Positions 25,528 to 33,882 are shown, counted from the stretch's first letter. The stretch is DNA of 64,000 bases from Pseudarthrobacter siccitolerans (GCF_001046895.1 NZ_CAQI01000053.1:1-64000), one strand, 5' to 3'. The notes: generated from the letters alone by a model not told the origin. Program-made: numbers and translations.

Positions 25528-26023
25528 CGGGCGATGACTGCCTGCCAAACCGGCCCATCCGCTGCTTGGCGGTATTGGTCCCGGCCCCCACCGGAACATG
25601 GGCCGTGGCTTTGGCCAGCCCAAAAAGCGGCATCCCGTTGTAAATGACTTCAATCCCGGCGGCAGGCACCTGGTACGTCTCATGCCAGACGCCCACGTCG
25701 CCACTGCCTGCTGTCTCCTTCATAAACCGCCGCCACGGCTCCAGATGGGGGGACTCCCGGTCCGCGGCAAATTTCCGCAGGTGCTCCGGGCTTTCCCAGT
25801 AGCTGAGCAGCATGGTGGTCCGGCCGAACCACTGCTCGAACCCCAGCATCCCTGACGTGGGGTCCGCGGCCAGGTGCTGGAGCATCCGGGGCATGGCGCT
25901 TGCCACCTTGCCTACCGTTCCCAGCTTCCACCACCTGTTGGCCCGCATGCCGATCAGGAAGACAGTCACTGATTCCCGGCCGGGATCGGCGGTGAACCGG
26001 CCCGAAAAGACACTGTGCGCCAT
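25517..26023 (-). CDS. DUF4188 protein (putative monooxygenase-like)
   Basis: This 168-aa cytoplasmic protein has the DUF4188 pattern: an early FLIGMRANRWWKLG, a central GFEQWFGRTTMLLSYWESPEHL, and a late GVWHETYQV near residue 120. The fold is a dimeric alpha/beta barrel like heme-degrading or antibiotic monooxygenases, but no activity is established. ATG at 26023 is 6 nt from AAGGAG; the eight earlier codons are rejected. It is divergent from a TetR regulator across a 65-bp gap with three operator boxes, so it is probably the regulator's target. Some homologues are annotated as phenylacetaldoxime dehydratase-like; nothing here supports that specifically. Confidence 0.82.
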   Translation of the reverse strand: MAHSVFSGRFTADPGRESVTVFLIGMRANRWWKLGTVGKVASAMPRMLQHLAADPTSGMLGFEQWFGRTTMLLSYWESPEHLRKFAADRESPHLEPWRRFMKETAGSGDVGVWHETYQVPAAGIEVIYNGMPLFGLAKATAHVPVGAGTNTAKQRMGRFGRQSSPVRQ

Positions 26024-26051
26024 GGGAAGCTCCTTGGGTTGTGGCAAAACC

Positions 26052-26087
26052 GTTTTGTAACAGCGTTACGAAACAAGGTTATGAAAC
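26052..26087. promoter_or_regulatory. TetR operator with three GTTACRAAAC-type boxes
   Basis: GTTTTGTAAC (26052-26061) and GTTACGAAAC (26065-26074) form an inverted repeat with 9 of 10 matching positions. A third box GTTATGAAAC (26078-26087) repeats the right arm and ends one base before the regulator's ATG. The boxes occupy the whole divergent gap, which fits repression of both genes. Confidence 0.75.
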
Positions 26088-26088
26088 A

Positions 26089-26673
26089 ATGAAGCCTATG
26101 GCAAGACCTGTAATCCATAACGACTCCCTGCGGCAGGAACTGCTGGCGGTGAGCGCCGAGCTAGTGGATCGGGACGGACCGGCCAAAGTGACCCTGCGCG
26201 ATGTGGCGTCGGCAGCGGGGACCTCCACCACTGCCGTCTATTCCCTCTTCGGCGGCAAGTCCCAGCTCCTCACCGCGGTGGTGGACCACGGCTTCGAATC
26301 CTTCCGGGACTCACAGGTGGCCGCGGCCCCCGGGGGCCTTCAGGAACTCGGCATGGCCTACCGGGCCTGGGCGCTGGAGCACCGGGCGCTCTACCGGCTG
26401 ATGTTCGGCGGGGCGCTGGCCGCGTACGTGGACTGCCAGCCGAGCCCGGAAGTAGCCGCCGGGGCCATGGAGCCGCTGATGGAAGCGGTGGCTTCCGCCC
26501 AGGCGGCCGGCACCCTGCGGAATGAACCGGTGGAAAGGGTGGCCGTCACCATCTGGGGCCAGGTGCACGGGCTGGTGAGCCTGGAGCTGGCGCAGGTGGG
26601 CCCGCCGGACGCCGACTGGGCCGCCGCCTACAACTCCGCCCTGGCCGCAGTGGCCCGCGGCTGGGCCGCCTGA
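26089..26673 (+). CDS. TetR-family transcriptional regulator
   Basis: This 194-aa one-domain-sensor regulator has the DNA-binding region ELVDRDGPAKVTLRDVASAAGTSTTAVYSLFGGKSQLLTAVVDHGF (about 20-65), including the recognition helix TTAVYSLFGGK. The C-terminal part resembles the TetR_C_33/WHG ligand domain: EHRALYRLMFGGALA and later VAVTIWGQVHGLVSLEL. ATG 26089 is chosen; a second ATG three codons later and an upstream GTG at 26041 are possible. The GTG would run through the operator. It likely represses itself and the DUF4188 gene. The inducer is unknown. Confidence 0.9.
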   Translation: MKPMARPVIHNDSLRQELLAVSAELVDRDGPAKVTLRDVASAAGTSTTAVYSLFGGKSQLLTAVVDHGFESFRDSQVAAAPGGLQELGMAYRAWALEHRALYRLMFGGALAAYVDCQPSPEVAAGAMEPLMEAVASAQAAGTLRNEPVERVAVTIWGQVHGLVSLELAQVGPPDADWAAAYNSALAAVARGWAA

Positions 26674-26686
26674 CCGCACCACTTTT

Positions 26687-26784
26687 CGACGCGCGTGTTC
26701 CTGCGCGACACGCAAAATACCTGGCGCGGCGGATATATCCGCAGCGCCAGGTATTTTGCGAGTCGATCTGTATTTTGCGCGTCG
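26687..26784. repeat. Nested palindromic element with GCAAAATACC arms
   Basis: A perfect 17-bp inverted repeat (26711-26727 / 26744-26760) encloses a 14-bp palindrome GCGGATATATCCGC (26729-26742). Outside it, CGACGCGC (26687-26694) pairs with GCGCGTCG (26777-26784), and the right half repeats GTATTTTGCG-N-GTCG at 26751-26765 and 26770-26784. It lies between convergent genes and could terminate both, but it is far more elaborate than a terminator needs to be. Confidence 0.8.
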
Positions 26785-26823
26785 CTGCCCGGACAAGACG
26801 CATCACTGCCGAGCCAAAGCCGC

Positions 26824-27516
26824 TTAGGCGTACACCTTCTCCAGGAAGTTGCCCCAGGCCTTGGCGGTGGTTTCGGTGTCGCCGGACCCGCTGAAATCGT
26901 GGACGGTCATCCCCACTGGCGCACCAAAGGCGTTGCGGCCGAAGAACCGGTACAGTGCATCGGAAGTGCGGATCCCCAGGAAGTGCTCGTTGGAGAAGTC
27001 CACTTCACCGCTCAGCCGTCCCACGCCGTCGAGCTCCAGCTCCACCTGCGACCCCTGCCCTGACGATTCCACGCCCAGGGCCCGGCGCAGCTGGGCAAAA
27101 CCGGCGGCAGCCTGCGATGCCGCGGGCGCCTGGATATCCGTGAAGACCACGGGGCGGCCGTCGAAGTACTGCAGGTACTGACCCAGGGTGTGCAGGTAGA
27201 ACTCGGTGTGGCGGGAGGCGCCGTCGTACTGCTCGTCCCAGTTGTCCGCGAAGATGCCGCTGTGCACGTAGTGCAGCCGGGCGCGGCCGCCCTCGAGGGG
27301 CTCCAAAACGTGCTCGAGCTGGTTGAACCAGCCGTCCGGGCCGTCCATCCGGGACACGAGGTGGGTGGGGTATTCCTGGACCGTTTTGACGTCCGGCCAC
27401 TGGTCCGTGGGGAACATCCAGGCCGGCGTCCCGGCAGTGACCGCCTCCCACACCCGCTCCGGCGTGCCGGGCAGCTCGGTGTCGTAGACGATTTCGAATT
27501 CGCGCTTGTCAGTCAT
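26824..27516 (-). CDS. SRPBCC (AHSA1-like) protein
   Basis: This 230-aa START-fold protein begins MTDKREFEIVYDTELPGTPERVWEAVTAGTPAWMFP, the standard AHSA1/SRPBCC entry, and contains a later LHYVHSGIFADNWDEQYDGASRHTEFYLHTLGQYLQYF. These proteins form a hydrophobic pocket and act as chaperone activators or lipid/small-molecule binders. ATG at 27516 has AAAGGAG 7 nt upstream; the frame stays open for 109 codons more, but these overlap the regulator gene in another frame. It overlaps the upstream ArsR-like gene by 8 nt, so regulator and target share one message. The ligand is unknown. Confidence 0.85.
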   Translation of the reverse strand: MTDKREFEIVYDTELPGTPERVWEAVTAGTPAWMFPTDQWPDVKTVQEYPTHLVSRMDGPDGWFNQLEHVLEPLEGGRARLHYVHSGIFADNWDEQYDGASRHTEFYLHTLGQYLQYFDGRPVVFTDIQAPAASQAAAGFAQLRRALGVESSGQGSQVELELDGVGRLSGEVDFSNEHFLGIRTSDALYRFFGRNAFGAPVGMTVHDFSGSGDTETTAKAWGNFLEKVYA

Positions 27517-28180
27517 TGTCCTGCTCCTTTGCTGTAGGGCTTTCCGGGCTTTCCGGAGTCTCCTTGGTTGTCTTGGGGGTGCTTGCCTTGAGGACGGGGT
27601 GCAGTGCCACCACCAGCCGGTGCCGCCTGCCGCCCGGCGCCCCGGCAGCCGGCCGGGCACCGCCGTCGTGATACTTATCCACCAGCCGCGTGACCGCCAC
27701 GCCCAGCTCCTCAGCGAAGGCGGCGCGGTCAGCTGCGGTCCGGAAGGTGATCTCGCCGTCGATCGCGAAGGTGGCCAGCTTTTGCCGGGCAGCGGCGGCG
27801 CCGGCGATGAGCTTGCCCATCTCCTGGACCATCCGGCCGGCAAGCGCCAGCAGCCAGAAGGCGGAGAAGCGGTCTGAGAACCGGTGCGGATCCGGCGACA
27901 CCGAGGACAGCGCCTGCGGGGAAATCAGGTAGGAGGCCGCGGTGGCCTGCAGCACCCGCTCGGTCACATTGCCCTTGCGCCGCTCCTCCACCAGCTCCAC
28001 CAGGCCATGCCGCTCAAGCGCCTTGAGGTGGTAGTTGACCTTCTGCCGGGGCAGCCCCACCTTCACCGCGATCTGTGTGGCCGAGCCCGGATGGGACAGC
28101 TCATGAAGGATCCGCGTGCGCACAGGATCAAGGGAAGCTTCTGCCGCCGCCGGGTCCTCGATAACTGCTATGTCCAACAT
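27509..28180 (-). CDS. ArsR-like winged-helix regulator
   Basis: This 223-aa regulator has an N-terminal winged helix: SLDPVRTRILHELSHPGSATQIAVKVGLPRQKVNYHLKALERHGLVELVEERRKGN (about 15-72), followed by a helical domain containing FSDRFSAFWLLALAGRMVQEMGKL and a Thr/Glu/Pro-rich tail. No cysteine metal site is visible, so it is not a classical arsenic sensor. The downstream SRPBCC gene overlaps it by 8 nt, a common ArsR-SRPBCC pairing in which the regulator controls its own operon. A dyad covering the probable promoter lies just upstream. Confidence 0.88.
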   Translation of the reverse strand: MLDIAVIEDPAAAEASLDPVRTRILHELSHPGSATQIAVKVGLPRQKVNYHLKALERHGLVELVEERRKGNVTERVLQATAASYLISPQALSSVSPDPHRFSDRFSAFWLLALAGRMVQEMGKLIAGAAAARQKLATFAIDGEITFRTAADRAAFAEELGVAVTRLVDKYHDGGARPAAGAPGGRRHRLVVALHPVLKASTPKTTKETPESPESPTAKEQDND

Positions 28181-28198
28181 GCTTCAAGTGTGCCTACC

Positions 28199-28214
28199 GA
28201 CAACTTTTATTGTC
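28199..28214 (-). promoter_or_regulatory. Operator and promoter of the ArsR-SRPBCC operon
   Basis: GACAA (28199-28203) and TTGTC (28210-28214) form a dyad. On the minus strand the right arm overlaps a consensus-like -35 TTGACA, so a bound regulator would block RNA polymerase. The -10 is not clear. The site is 19 bp upstream of the regulator's start. Confidence 0.6.
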
Positions 28215-28286
28215 AAGAACTTTTTTATCATCGGTAAGGGAAGGCACAAAACCGGCTCCTGCAGCAGGGCCACGTAGAATTGTCCG

Positions 28287-29267
28287 GTGATGCAATCCCC
28301 CCTTCCCGTGCGCGACGGCGTTAATGCCACCCGTTTGCGCCTTCCGGGCGAGGGGCCCTGGGACACCGCGATGGACTACATGATGCACCGCTGGGGCCAC
28401 ATCGATCCGCAAGGCATCGAGGACAGGTTCGACGCCGGCGAGATCGTGGGCGAGGGCGGGATTCCCCTGGACCGGGGTACTCCCCTGACGGACCACACCT
28501 TCATCTGGTACTACCGGACGCTGCCGCCGGAGACCCGCATTCCCGTCGAGCTGGACATCCTGTACCAGGACGGGCACCTGCTGGTGGTGGACAAGCCGCA
28601 CTTCCTGCCCACCACCCCGGGCGGGACCTACATCCAGGAATCCGCGCTGGTGCGCCTGCGCAACCAGCTGGACCTGCCGGACCTGATTCCCATGCACCGA
28701 CTGGACCGCATGACCGCAGGGGTGCTGCTGTTCTCCACCAACCCGGCCACCCGCGGCAAGTACCAGGTCCTCTTTGAGAAGCGCCAGGTCCAGAAGGAGT
28801 ACGAGTGCGTGTCGGCGGCCGAGCCCGCGGAGGGGTATCCCGCCGTCGAATTCCCCGTGGTGGTGCGCAACCGGATGACCAAGTCGCGCAGCTACCTGCT
28901 CGCCGAGGTCGTCGAGGGCGAACCCAACGCGGAGACGCGGATTGAGCAGCTGGCAACGTTCGACGCCGGCACCGCGCCGGGTGCCTCAGCCGGCGCCGTT
29001 GCTGGGCCGGGTAATGACGCCCGCCGCGCGCTGTACCGGCTGGAACCGCACACCGGAAAGACCCACCAGCTCCGGGTGCACATGGCCTCGCTGGGGCTCG
29101 GCATCATCAACGATGCCTTCTACCCGGACCTGCTGGACAAGGCTCCGGACGACTACAGCAAACCCCTGCAGCTTCTCGCCCGGGGGATCCGGTTTGTGGA
29201 CCCTATCTCCGGAAAACCTGTCGAGTACCGCAGCCGGCTGCAGCTCAGCGGGGCCGCCGGCTCCTGA
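28287..29267 (+). CDS. RluA-family RNA pseudouridine synthase
   Basis: This 326-aa enzyme isomerises uridine to pseudouridine in rRNA or tRNA. The catalytic motif is MHRLDRMTAGVLLFS (about residues 135-150), in which the aspartate of HRLD is the nucleophile. An N-terminal region with KPHFLPTTPGGTY precedes it, and the C-terminal RLEPHTGKTHQLRVHMASLG is also a family signature. Two starts are adjacent: GTG at 28287 and ATG at 28290. A -10-like TAGAAT ends at 28280, so the message may be leaderless from the first of these. The RNA target site cannot be read from sequence. Confidence 0.9.
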   Translation: MMQSPLPVRDGVNATRLRLPGEGPWDTAMDYMMHRWGHIDPQGIEDRFDAGEIVGEGGIPLDRGTPLTDHTFIWYYRTLPPETRIPVELDILYQDGHLLVVDKPHFLPTTPGGTYIQESALVRLRNQLDLPDLIPMHRLDRMTAGVLLFSTNPATRGKYQVLFEKRQVQKEYECVSAAEPAEGYPAVEFPVVVRNRMTKSRSYLLAEVVEGEPNAETRIEQLATFDAGTAPGASAGAVAGPGNDARRALYRLEPHTGKTHQLRVHMASLGLGIINDAFYPDLLDKAPDDYSKPLQLLARGIRFVDPISGKPVEYRSRLQLSGAAGS

Positions 29268-29324
29268 TGCACTGAGGGGACCCCGTTGCGGGCAGTTCTG
29301 TGGTCAACCCCCGATCCCGGCAGC

Positions 29325-29972
29325 ATGAATCTGCGGTACCTTGTGGCAATGGACTTTGGCAGCGCTGACACCTGGGGAACGGCGATCTATTTCTGGATCA
29401 TCCCCATTGTGCTCGGCGATGCCATCTTCCCGCCCATCCCGTCCGAGATGGTGGTGATCACCGGCGGGGCGCTGTCCGCGGACGGCCGCGCCAACGTGTT
29501 CCTGGTTGCAGCTTTGTCCGCCCTGGCCTCCTGGCTCGGCGACATGGTGGTGTTCCAGCTGTTCCGGCGGCGGCTGAGCCACGTCCTCGACCGCTGGAAG
29601 TGGGGCCGCCGCGTCCACTCCGGAATTCACGACGCCCTCGCCAAAGCGGGACGCTCATCCACGTACGGCGCCATCATCGGGGCCCGGTTCATCCCCGGCG
29701 GACGGCTGGCCACCTCGGCTGCCGCGGGCATCGCCAACGTTTCGGTCCGCGGCTTCAGCCTATGTGCCGGGCTCGGGGCGCTCCTCTGGGCATGCTGGCT
29801 GGTGGGCCTGGGCTACTTCACCGGCTCGGCCACCCGACTGCCGTTCTGGGCCAGCTCGCTGATCGGGGTTGCGCTGGGGCTGGTGATCGGCATCGTCGTC
29901 GGAATTATCGTGACGCGCCGCCGCGGCAACCGGTCCCCCGTCGTCGAAGAACCCGAACAACCCCTGGCGTAG
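29325..29972 (+). CDS. DedA-family membrane protein
   Basis: This 215-aa integral membrane protein belongs to the DedA/SNARE-associated family, putative undecaprenyl-phosphate or lipid flippases that keep envelope homeostasis. Signatures are FPPIPSEMVVITGGALSADG near residue 30, the helix around ALSALASWLGDMVVFQLFRRR, and GARFIPGGRLATSAAAGIANVSVRGF near 125. These are followed by two C-terminal helices and a charged tail. The start is uncertain: ATG 29325, ATG 29349 and TTG 29286 are all in frame and none has a good ribosome site. It follows the pseudouridine synthase by 57 bp. Confidence 0.85.
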   Translation: MNLRYLVAMDFGSADTWGTAIYFWIIPIVLGDAIFPPIPSEMVVITGGALSADGRANVFLVAALSALASWLGDMVVFQLFRRRLSHVLDRWKWGRRVHSGIHDALAKAGRSSTYGAIIGARFIPGGRLATSAAAGIANVSVRGFSLCAGLGALLWACWLVGLGYFTGSATRLPFWASSLIGVALGLVIGIVVGIIVTRRRGNRSPVVEEPEQPLA

Positions 29973-29977
29973 CGGAC

Positions 29978-30295
29978 CTAGACGGGCGTCCAGCGGCCGC
30001 GGCTGCGCCGCAGGACCACAAGGGAACCTGTCAGCGCAACGCGTTCGACGGCGTCGCGCATCATGGCTGCCGACTCGACCGCCTGCCGGTTCTCGCCGCT
30101 GTATTCGGTTGCCTCCACAAGGAAGCGCAGGTTCAGCTGTGGCACTCCGCCTGCTATCTGCAGCTGGTTCGCCTCCACATGGTGCCGGGTACCCAACGCC
30201 TCCACTGCCGCGTCCATCACGGATTCGGGCGGGTTGCCGGGACGCAGGCCGGTGATCTTCAGGCGGGTCTGGAACGAAGGCATGCCTTCAACCAT
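29978..30295 (-). CDS. Conserved hypothetical protein, 105 aa
   Basis: This small protein (MVEGMPSFQTRLKITGLRPGNPPESVMDAAVEALGTRHHVEANQLQIAG) has an alternating alpha/beta pattern and a basic C-terminus ending RGRWTPV. I do not recognise a named family. ATG at 30295 is chosen because GAGGGGG lies about 8 nt upstream; ATG 30283 is an alternative with poor spacing. The ribosome site is part of the large inverted repeat at 30307-30386, so the repeat may influence translation. It ends 6 bp from the DedA gene on the other strand. It has no signal peptide or membrane segment. Confidence 0.6.
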   Translation of the reverse strand: MVEGMPSFQTRLKITGLRPGNPPESVMDAAVEALGTRHHVEANQLQIAGGVPQLNLRFLVEATEYSGENRQAVESAAMMRDAVERVALTGSLVVLRRSRGRWTPV

Positions 30296-30306
30296 ACCCA
30301 GACCCC

Positions 30307-30386
30307 CTCTCACTTAATGTCGGGAAATTCCTAACCCTCTCTCCTGAGGGAGAGAGGGTTAGGGGAAAAACCACATTAAGTGAGAG
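30307..30386. repeat. Nested inverted repeat, CTMTCACTTA family copy 1
   Basis: The outer arms are 14 bp and perfect (30307-30320 / 30373-30386, containing CTCTCACTTAATG). The inner arms are 15 bp and perfect (30330-30344 / 30349-30363) around a TGAG loop. The right flank AGAGCGTT matches the copy at 53581-53689. It lies after the ppc stop codon and can act as its terminator. Confidence 0.82.
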
Positions 30387-30397
30387 AGCGTTGGGGG

Positions 30398-33208
30398 TTA
30401 TCCGGTATTGCGGAGGCCTGCTGCCACGCCGTTCACCGTGATCAGCATGGCCCGCTGGAGGCGTTCGTCGATCTCGCCCCCGCTGATGGTGCCGCTTTCG
30501 GCGCGGACGCGGCGCAGGAGTTCCACCTGCAGGTAGCTGATCGGATCGAGGTACTGGTCGCGGATCTCGAGGGAGCGCTTGAGCGTGGGCTGGGCGTCCA
30601 GGAGCAGCCGCTCGCCGGTGAGGTTCTGGACCTCGGCGACGGTTAGCTCGTACTCTTCCCGGATGGCGCGGAAGATGCGGTGCAGTTCCTCAGGGACCAG
30701 CGTGGACACGTAGTACCCGGCAATGTCCATGTCAGTTTTGGCGAGCGTCATTTCCACATTGGAGAGCACCGACCGGAAGAAGTGCCAGTTCTCCCACATG
30801 TCCACCAGCTGCGCGGAGTTGCCGGCTTCGCGGGCGGCCTTGAGCCCTGAGCCGACGCCGAACCAGCCGGGCACGATCTGCCGGGACTGGGTCCAGCCGA
30901 ACACCCACGGGATGGCGCGCAGGCCGCCCAGCCCTGCACCGGAATCCGGGCGCTTTGAGGGGCGGGAGCCGATGTTCAGCGAGCCCAGCTGCTCCACCGG
31001 GGTGGAGGACATAAAGTACGCGGGCAGGTCCGGATCATCGATCAGCTTCCGGTACCGGTCAAACGCGGCATCGGAAATGGTTTCCATTACGTGCCCGTAC
31101 CGTTCGCGCTGGTCCGCGGAGGTCCGCGGATCCCGGTGCAGGGCCGAACCCTGCAGCACGGCGGCGAGGGACAGCTCGAGGTTTTCGCGGGCCAGTTCGG
31201 GCAGCGAGTACTTGTCCGAGATGACTTCGCCCTGCTCAGTGAACTTGATTTCGCCTTCGAGCACACCGTTGGGCTGGGCCAGGATGGCGTCGTAGGTGGG
31301 TCCGCCGCCGCGGCCCACGGATCCGCCGCGCCCATGGAACAGGCGGACGCGGACGCCGTGCTTGGCAGCCACGTCCCGCAGCTTGCGCTGGGTCTTGTGG
31401 ATCTCCCACTGGCTGGTCATCACACCGGATTCCTTGTTGGAGTCCGAGTAGCCCAGCATGATCTCCTGGACGTCCCCGCGCAGCCGCACAAGTTCGCGAT
31501 AGGACGGGTCGGACAACAGCCGGTCCACGATCTCGGCCGAGGCGCGGAGCTCCTCCACCGTTTCCAGCAGCGGTGCGAACCCGATCTTCGCGTAGGGCTT
31601 CTCGCCGAAGAGGTTCACCAGGCCGGCTTCACGCGCCAGGACGGCGGCGGCCAGGACGTCATCCGCGCCGCGGGTCATGGAAATGATGTAGGTCTCGATG
31701 ACGTCCGGGCCGTACGTGCGCAGGGCACGGCGGATTTCGCGGAAGACGTCGTATGTGCCGTCAGCGGCGCCGTCGAGCTTGATGGGGTGCCCGGACAGCG
31801 GACGGCGGGAGGCGAGCTCGGAGCCGAGCACCTCGAAGCGCTCCTCGCGGCTGAGTTCAGCGTAGCGGAGTCCGGGGCCACCGAGCCGGTCCATCAGCTG
31901 GCCCACGGCGTCGTGGTGGTGGTCGGCGTGTTCGCGGATGTCCAGGGTGGCCAGGTGCAGGCCGAAGGACGCGATGGCGCGGCGGACGCGTGCCAGGGCG
32001 CCGTCCGCAGCGAGCGACGCCGAGTGGTTGCGCAGCGAGAGTTCCAGCAGCTCGAGGTCGGCGAGGAGTTCTGCCGCGCCGTTGTAGTCCCGGCCGTGCT
32101 CGTGGTTGGAGTCTGCGGCGACGCGCTTGCCGGTGTTGATGAGCTTGGCCTTGATGCAGGTGAGCTTCAGCCGGTAGGGCTCCTGCGCGTTCAGTTCGAG
32201 GACCCGGCGGTCCAGGCCCGGCAGCTTCTTCAAGTCCTCGTCAATGGACTCGAGCAGTTGCTGGTCAGCCCCGGCGAGCGCCGTGGAGTTGGAGAGGATG
32301 GAGATCAGTTCGTCGATCATCGCGATGCTGATCCGGACCGCGTGCTGGCTCTGGATCTGCAGGATTTCCCGGGTCACGCCGGCGGTGACGTTGGGGTTCC
32401 CGTCGCGGTCGCCGCCGATCCAGGAACCAAACCGGATGGGCGCTTCCTTGGACGCCAGGCTGACGCCGTGTTCGCCCAGCAGTTCGGAGAATTCCGCCAG
32501 CATTTCGGGCATGGCGTCGGTGAGGATGCCGCCCAGGTAGTAGATGGCGTTCCGGGCCTCGTCCACCGGGGTGGGCCGGACCTGGCGGAGTTCGTCGGTC
32601 TGCCACATCTGGTCGATGATTTCAGCCAGCTGGCGGTCCTGGCGGCGGCGGGCGGTGGTGCCATCGGCGGTGGGCTGCGCCAGCACATCCGAAAGCTTGC
32701 GGATCTTGTCCAGCACCGAACGGCGGGAGGCCTCGGTGGGGTGGGCCGTGAAGATGGGCCGGACATCAAGCCCGTTCACTACTTCCTGGAGGACGCTGGG
32801 CCCCGCCTGGGCTGCGATCTCATTGACGGTTTTGGCCAGCCAGCCGTCCTTCTCGGCGCGCGTCCGCAGGCCCCGCACCCGGTGGACCTGCTCGGCGGCG
32901 TTGGCGAGGTGGAAGTAGAAAGCGAAGGCACGCACCAGGTCCGTGGCCTGCTCGATGGGCAGGGAGCCGAGGAGCTCGCGGACCTGGGCGACGACGTCGT
33001 GCGCGCTCCAGGGGCCGGTGGCATCGGCGCCGCCGCGGGCGGCTTCCTTGGATTCCTTGGTGAGGAGGCGGACCTGCTCCACGAGGTCCAGGAGCTCGGG
33101 CCCGTGCTGGCGGACCAGGGATTCGCCCAGCAGGGTAGAGACGCGGCGTACGTCTGCCCTCAGTTCGGAGGCAAGGTCTGTTTCGGGATGTGCAGCAGTG
33201 TGAGCCAT
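30398..33208 (-). CDS. ppc: Phosphoenolpyruvate carboxylase
   Basis: This 936-aa cytoplasmic enzyme carboxylates PEP to oxaloacetate to replenish the citric acid cycle. The active-site segments are intact: FTAHPTEASRRSVLDKIRKL (about 153-172), SWIGGDRDGNPNVT, LGYSDSNKESGVMTSQW, and RLFHGRGGSVGRGGGPTY. The C-terminal LRNTG matches the conserved terminus of the family. The length is normal. ATG at 33208 is preceded by a purine-rich GAAAG. It is monocistronic, with the nested palindrome immediately after its stop codon. It complements the glyoxylate shunt genes at the other end of the window in anaplerosis. Confidence 0.97.
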   Translation of the reverse strand: MAHTAAHPETDLASELRADVRRVSTLLGESLVRQHGPELLDLVEQVRLLTKESKEAARGGADATGPWSAHDVVAQVRELLGSLPIEQATDLVRAFAFYFHLANAAEQVHRVRGLRTRAEKDGWLAKTVNEIAAQAGPSVLQEVVNGLDVRPIFTAHPTEASRRSVLDKIRKLSDVLAQPTADGTTARRRQDRQLAEIIDQMWQTDELRQVRPTPVDEARNAIYYLGGILTDAMPEMLAEFSELLGEHGVSLASKEAPIRFGSWIGGDRDGNPNVTAGVTREILQIQSQHAVRISIAMIDELISILSNSTALAGADQQLLESIDEDLKKLPGLDRRVLELNAQEPYRLKLTCIKAKLINTGKRVAADSNHEHGRDYNGAAELLADLELLELSLRNHSASLAADGALARVRRAIASFGLHLATLDIREHADHHHDAVGQLMDRLGGPGLRYAELSREERFEVLGSELASRRPLSGHPIKLDGAADGTYDVFREIRRALRTYGPDVIETYIISMTRGADDVLAAAVLAREAGLVNLFGEKPYAKIGFAPLLETVEELRASAEIVDRLLSDPSYRELVRLRGDVQEIMLGYSDSNKESGVMTSQWEIHKTQRKLRDVAAKHGVRVRLFHGRGGSVGRGGGPTYDAILAQPNGVLEGEIKFTEQGEVISDKYSLPELARENLELSLAAVLQGSALHRDPRTSADQRERYGHVMETISDAAFDRYRKLIDDPDLPAYFMSSTPVEQLGSLNIGSRPSKRPDSGAGLGGLRAIPWVFGWTQSRQIVPGWFGVGSGLKAAREAGNSAQLVDMWENWHFFRSVLSNVEMTLAKTDMDIAGYYVSTLVPEELHRIFRAIREEYELTVAEVQNLTGERLLLDAQPTLKRSLEIRDQYLDPISYLQVELLRRVRAESGTISGGEIDERLQRAMLITVNGVAAGLRNTG

Positions 33209-33321
33209 GGAAGCAATCTTTCGAGGGTTTCGGACCGGGCTCGTACACTGCGCTGGATACTGTGAGCCACGTTACTAGCTAAAGATGCTACCCGCCCGGC
33301 GGCGTCACCGGGGAATCCGTC

Positions 33322-33882
33322 TCAGATAATGTCAGTTCCGGAACCGTAACCAACGTGCTGTTTCACGCCCTCAAGCTCCGCCCGCAGCTGTGCAAGCTCC
33401 TTCCTGGAAGCAGCAAATTCAGCCTTGCGGCGCCTGGTTTCCCAGGCATTGCCGATCAGAACGCACAGCCCGGCCGGTACAGCGGCAGCGAGGGCCCAGC
33501 CGGCCGCAACAAAAAAGTCCAGCGCCACCGGAAGCGCCGCACGGAAGTCCACAAAATCGTTGGCCACGCCGGTAACGCCGCTGATCGTCGCGTCCAGCGG
33601 TTCCAGGAACTGCCCCACCATGGGCGTTTCCGAGAGCGACGGCGGATCAAACCTGGCTTCCTGGTCGCCGCCCCACCGGCCTTCACCCAGATGGTTCAAC
33701 ACATAGATACCCGCGGCCAGGTTGGTTGCAATAAACACATGGACGCCCGCAAACAGGGCCAGGTCCGGACGCCAGGGCCGCCGCAACAGCAGCACCACCG
33801 CCGCGATAGCCAGAGCCACGATCCAGGTGAGGTGTTTGAGCCAGTCGCTGCTGACTCCCGCAAGCATGTCCACAGCATCCAT
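33322..33882 (-). CDS. Putative membrane protein with C-terminal coiled coil
   Basis: This 186-aa protein has three or four hydrophobic segments: LTWIVALAIAAVVLLLRRPWRPD, ALFAGVHVFIATNLAAGIYVL, and VALDFFVAAGWALAAAVPAGLCVLI. It ends with a charged heptad-like stretch (ETRRRKAEFAASRKELAQLRAELEGVKQH) that is probably a cytoplasmic coiled coil. No family is recognised. ATG at 33882 lacks a ribosome site; an ATG five codons later is possible. It is divergent from the DUF1684 gene across 109 bp. Its stop is 113 bp before the ppc start, on the same strand. Confidence 0.6.
   Translation of the reverse strand: MDAVDMLAGVSSDWLKHLTWIVALAIAAVVLLLRRPWRPDLALFAGVHVFIATNLAAGIYVLNHLGEGRWGGDQEARFDPPSLSETPMVGQFLEPLDATISGVTGVANDFVDFRAALPVALDFFVAAGWALAAAVPAGLCVLIGNAWETRRRKAEFAASRKELAQLRAELEGVKQHVGYGSGTDII

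Noticed and set aside
26711..26760. CRISPR-like repeat
   Set aside because: It is an inverted repeat with one copy, not regularly spaced direct repeats; no cas genes are in the window.
31091..33265. Plus-strand open frame of 724 codons
   Set aside because: Antisense to ppc, whose active-site motifs are intact; the plus-strand translation is low-complexity Val/Gly/Gln-rich.
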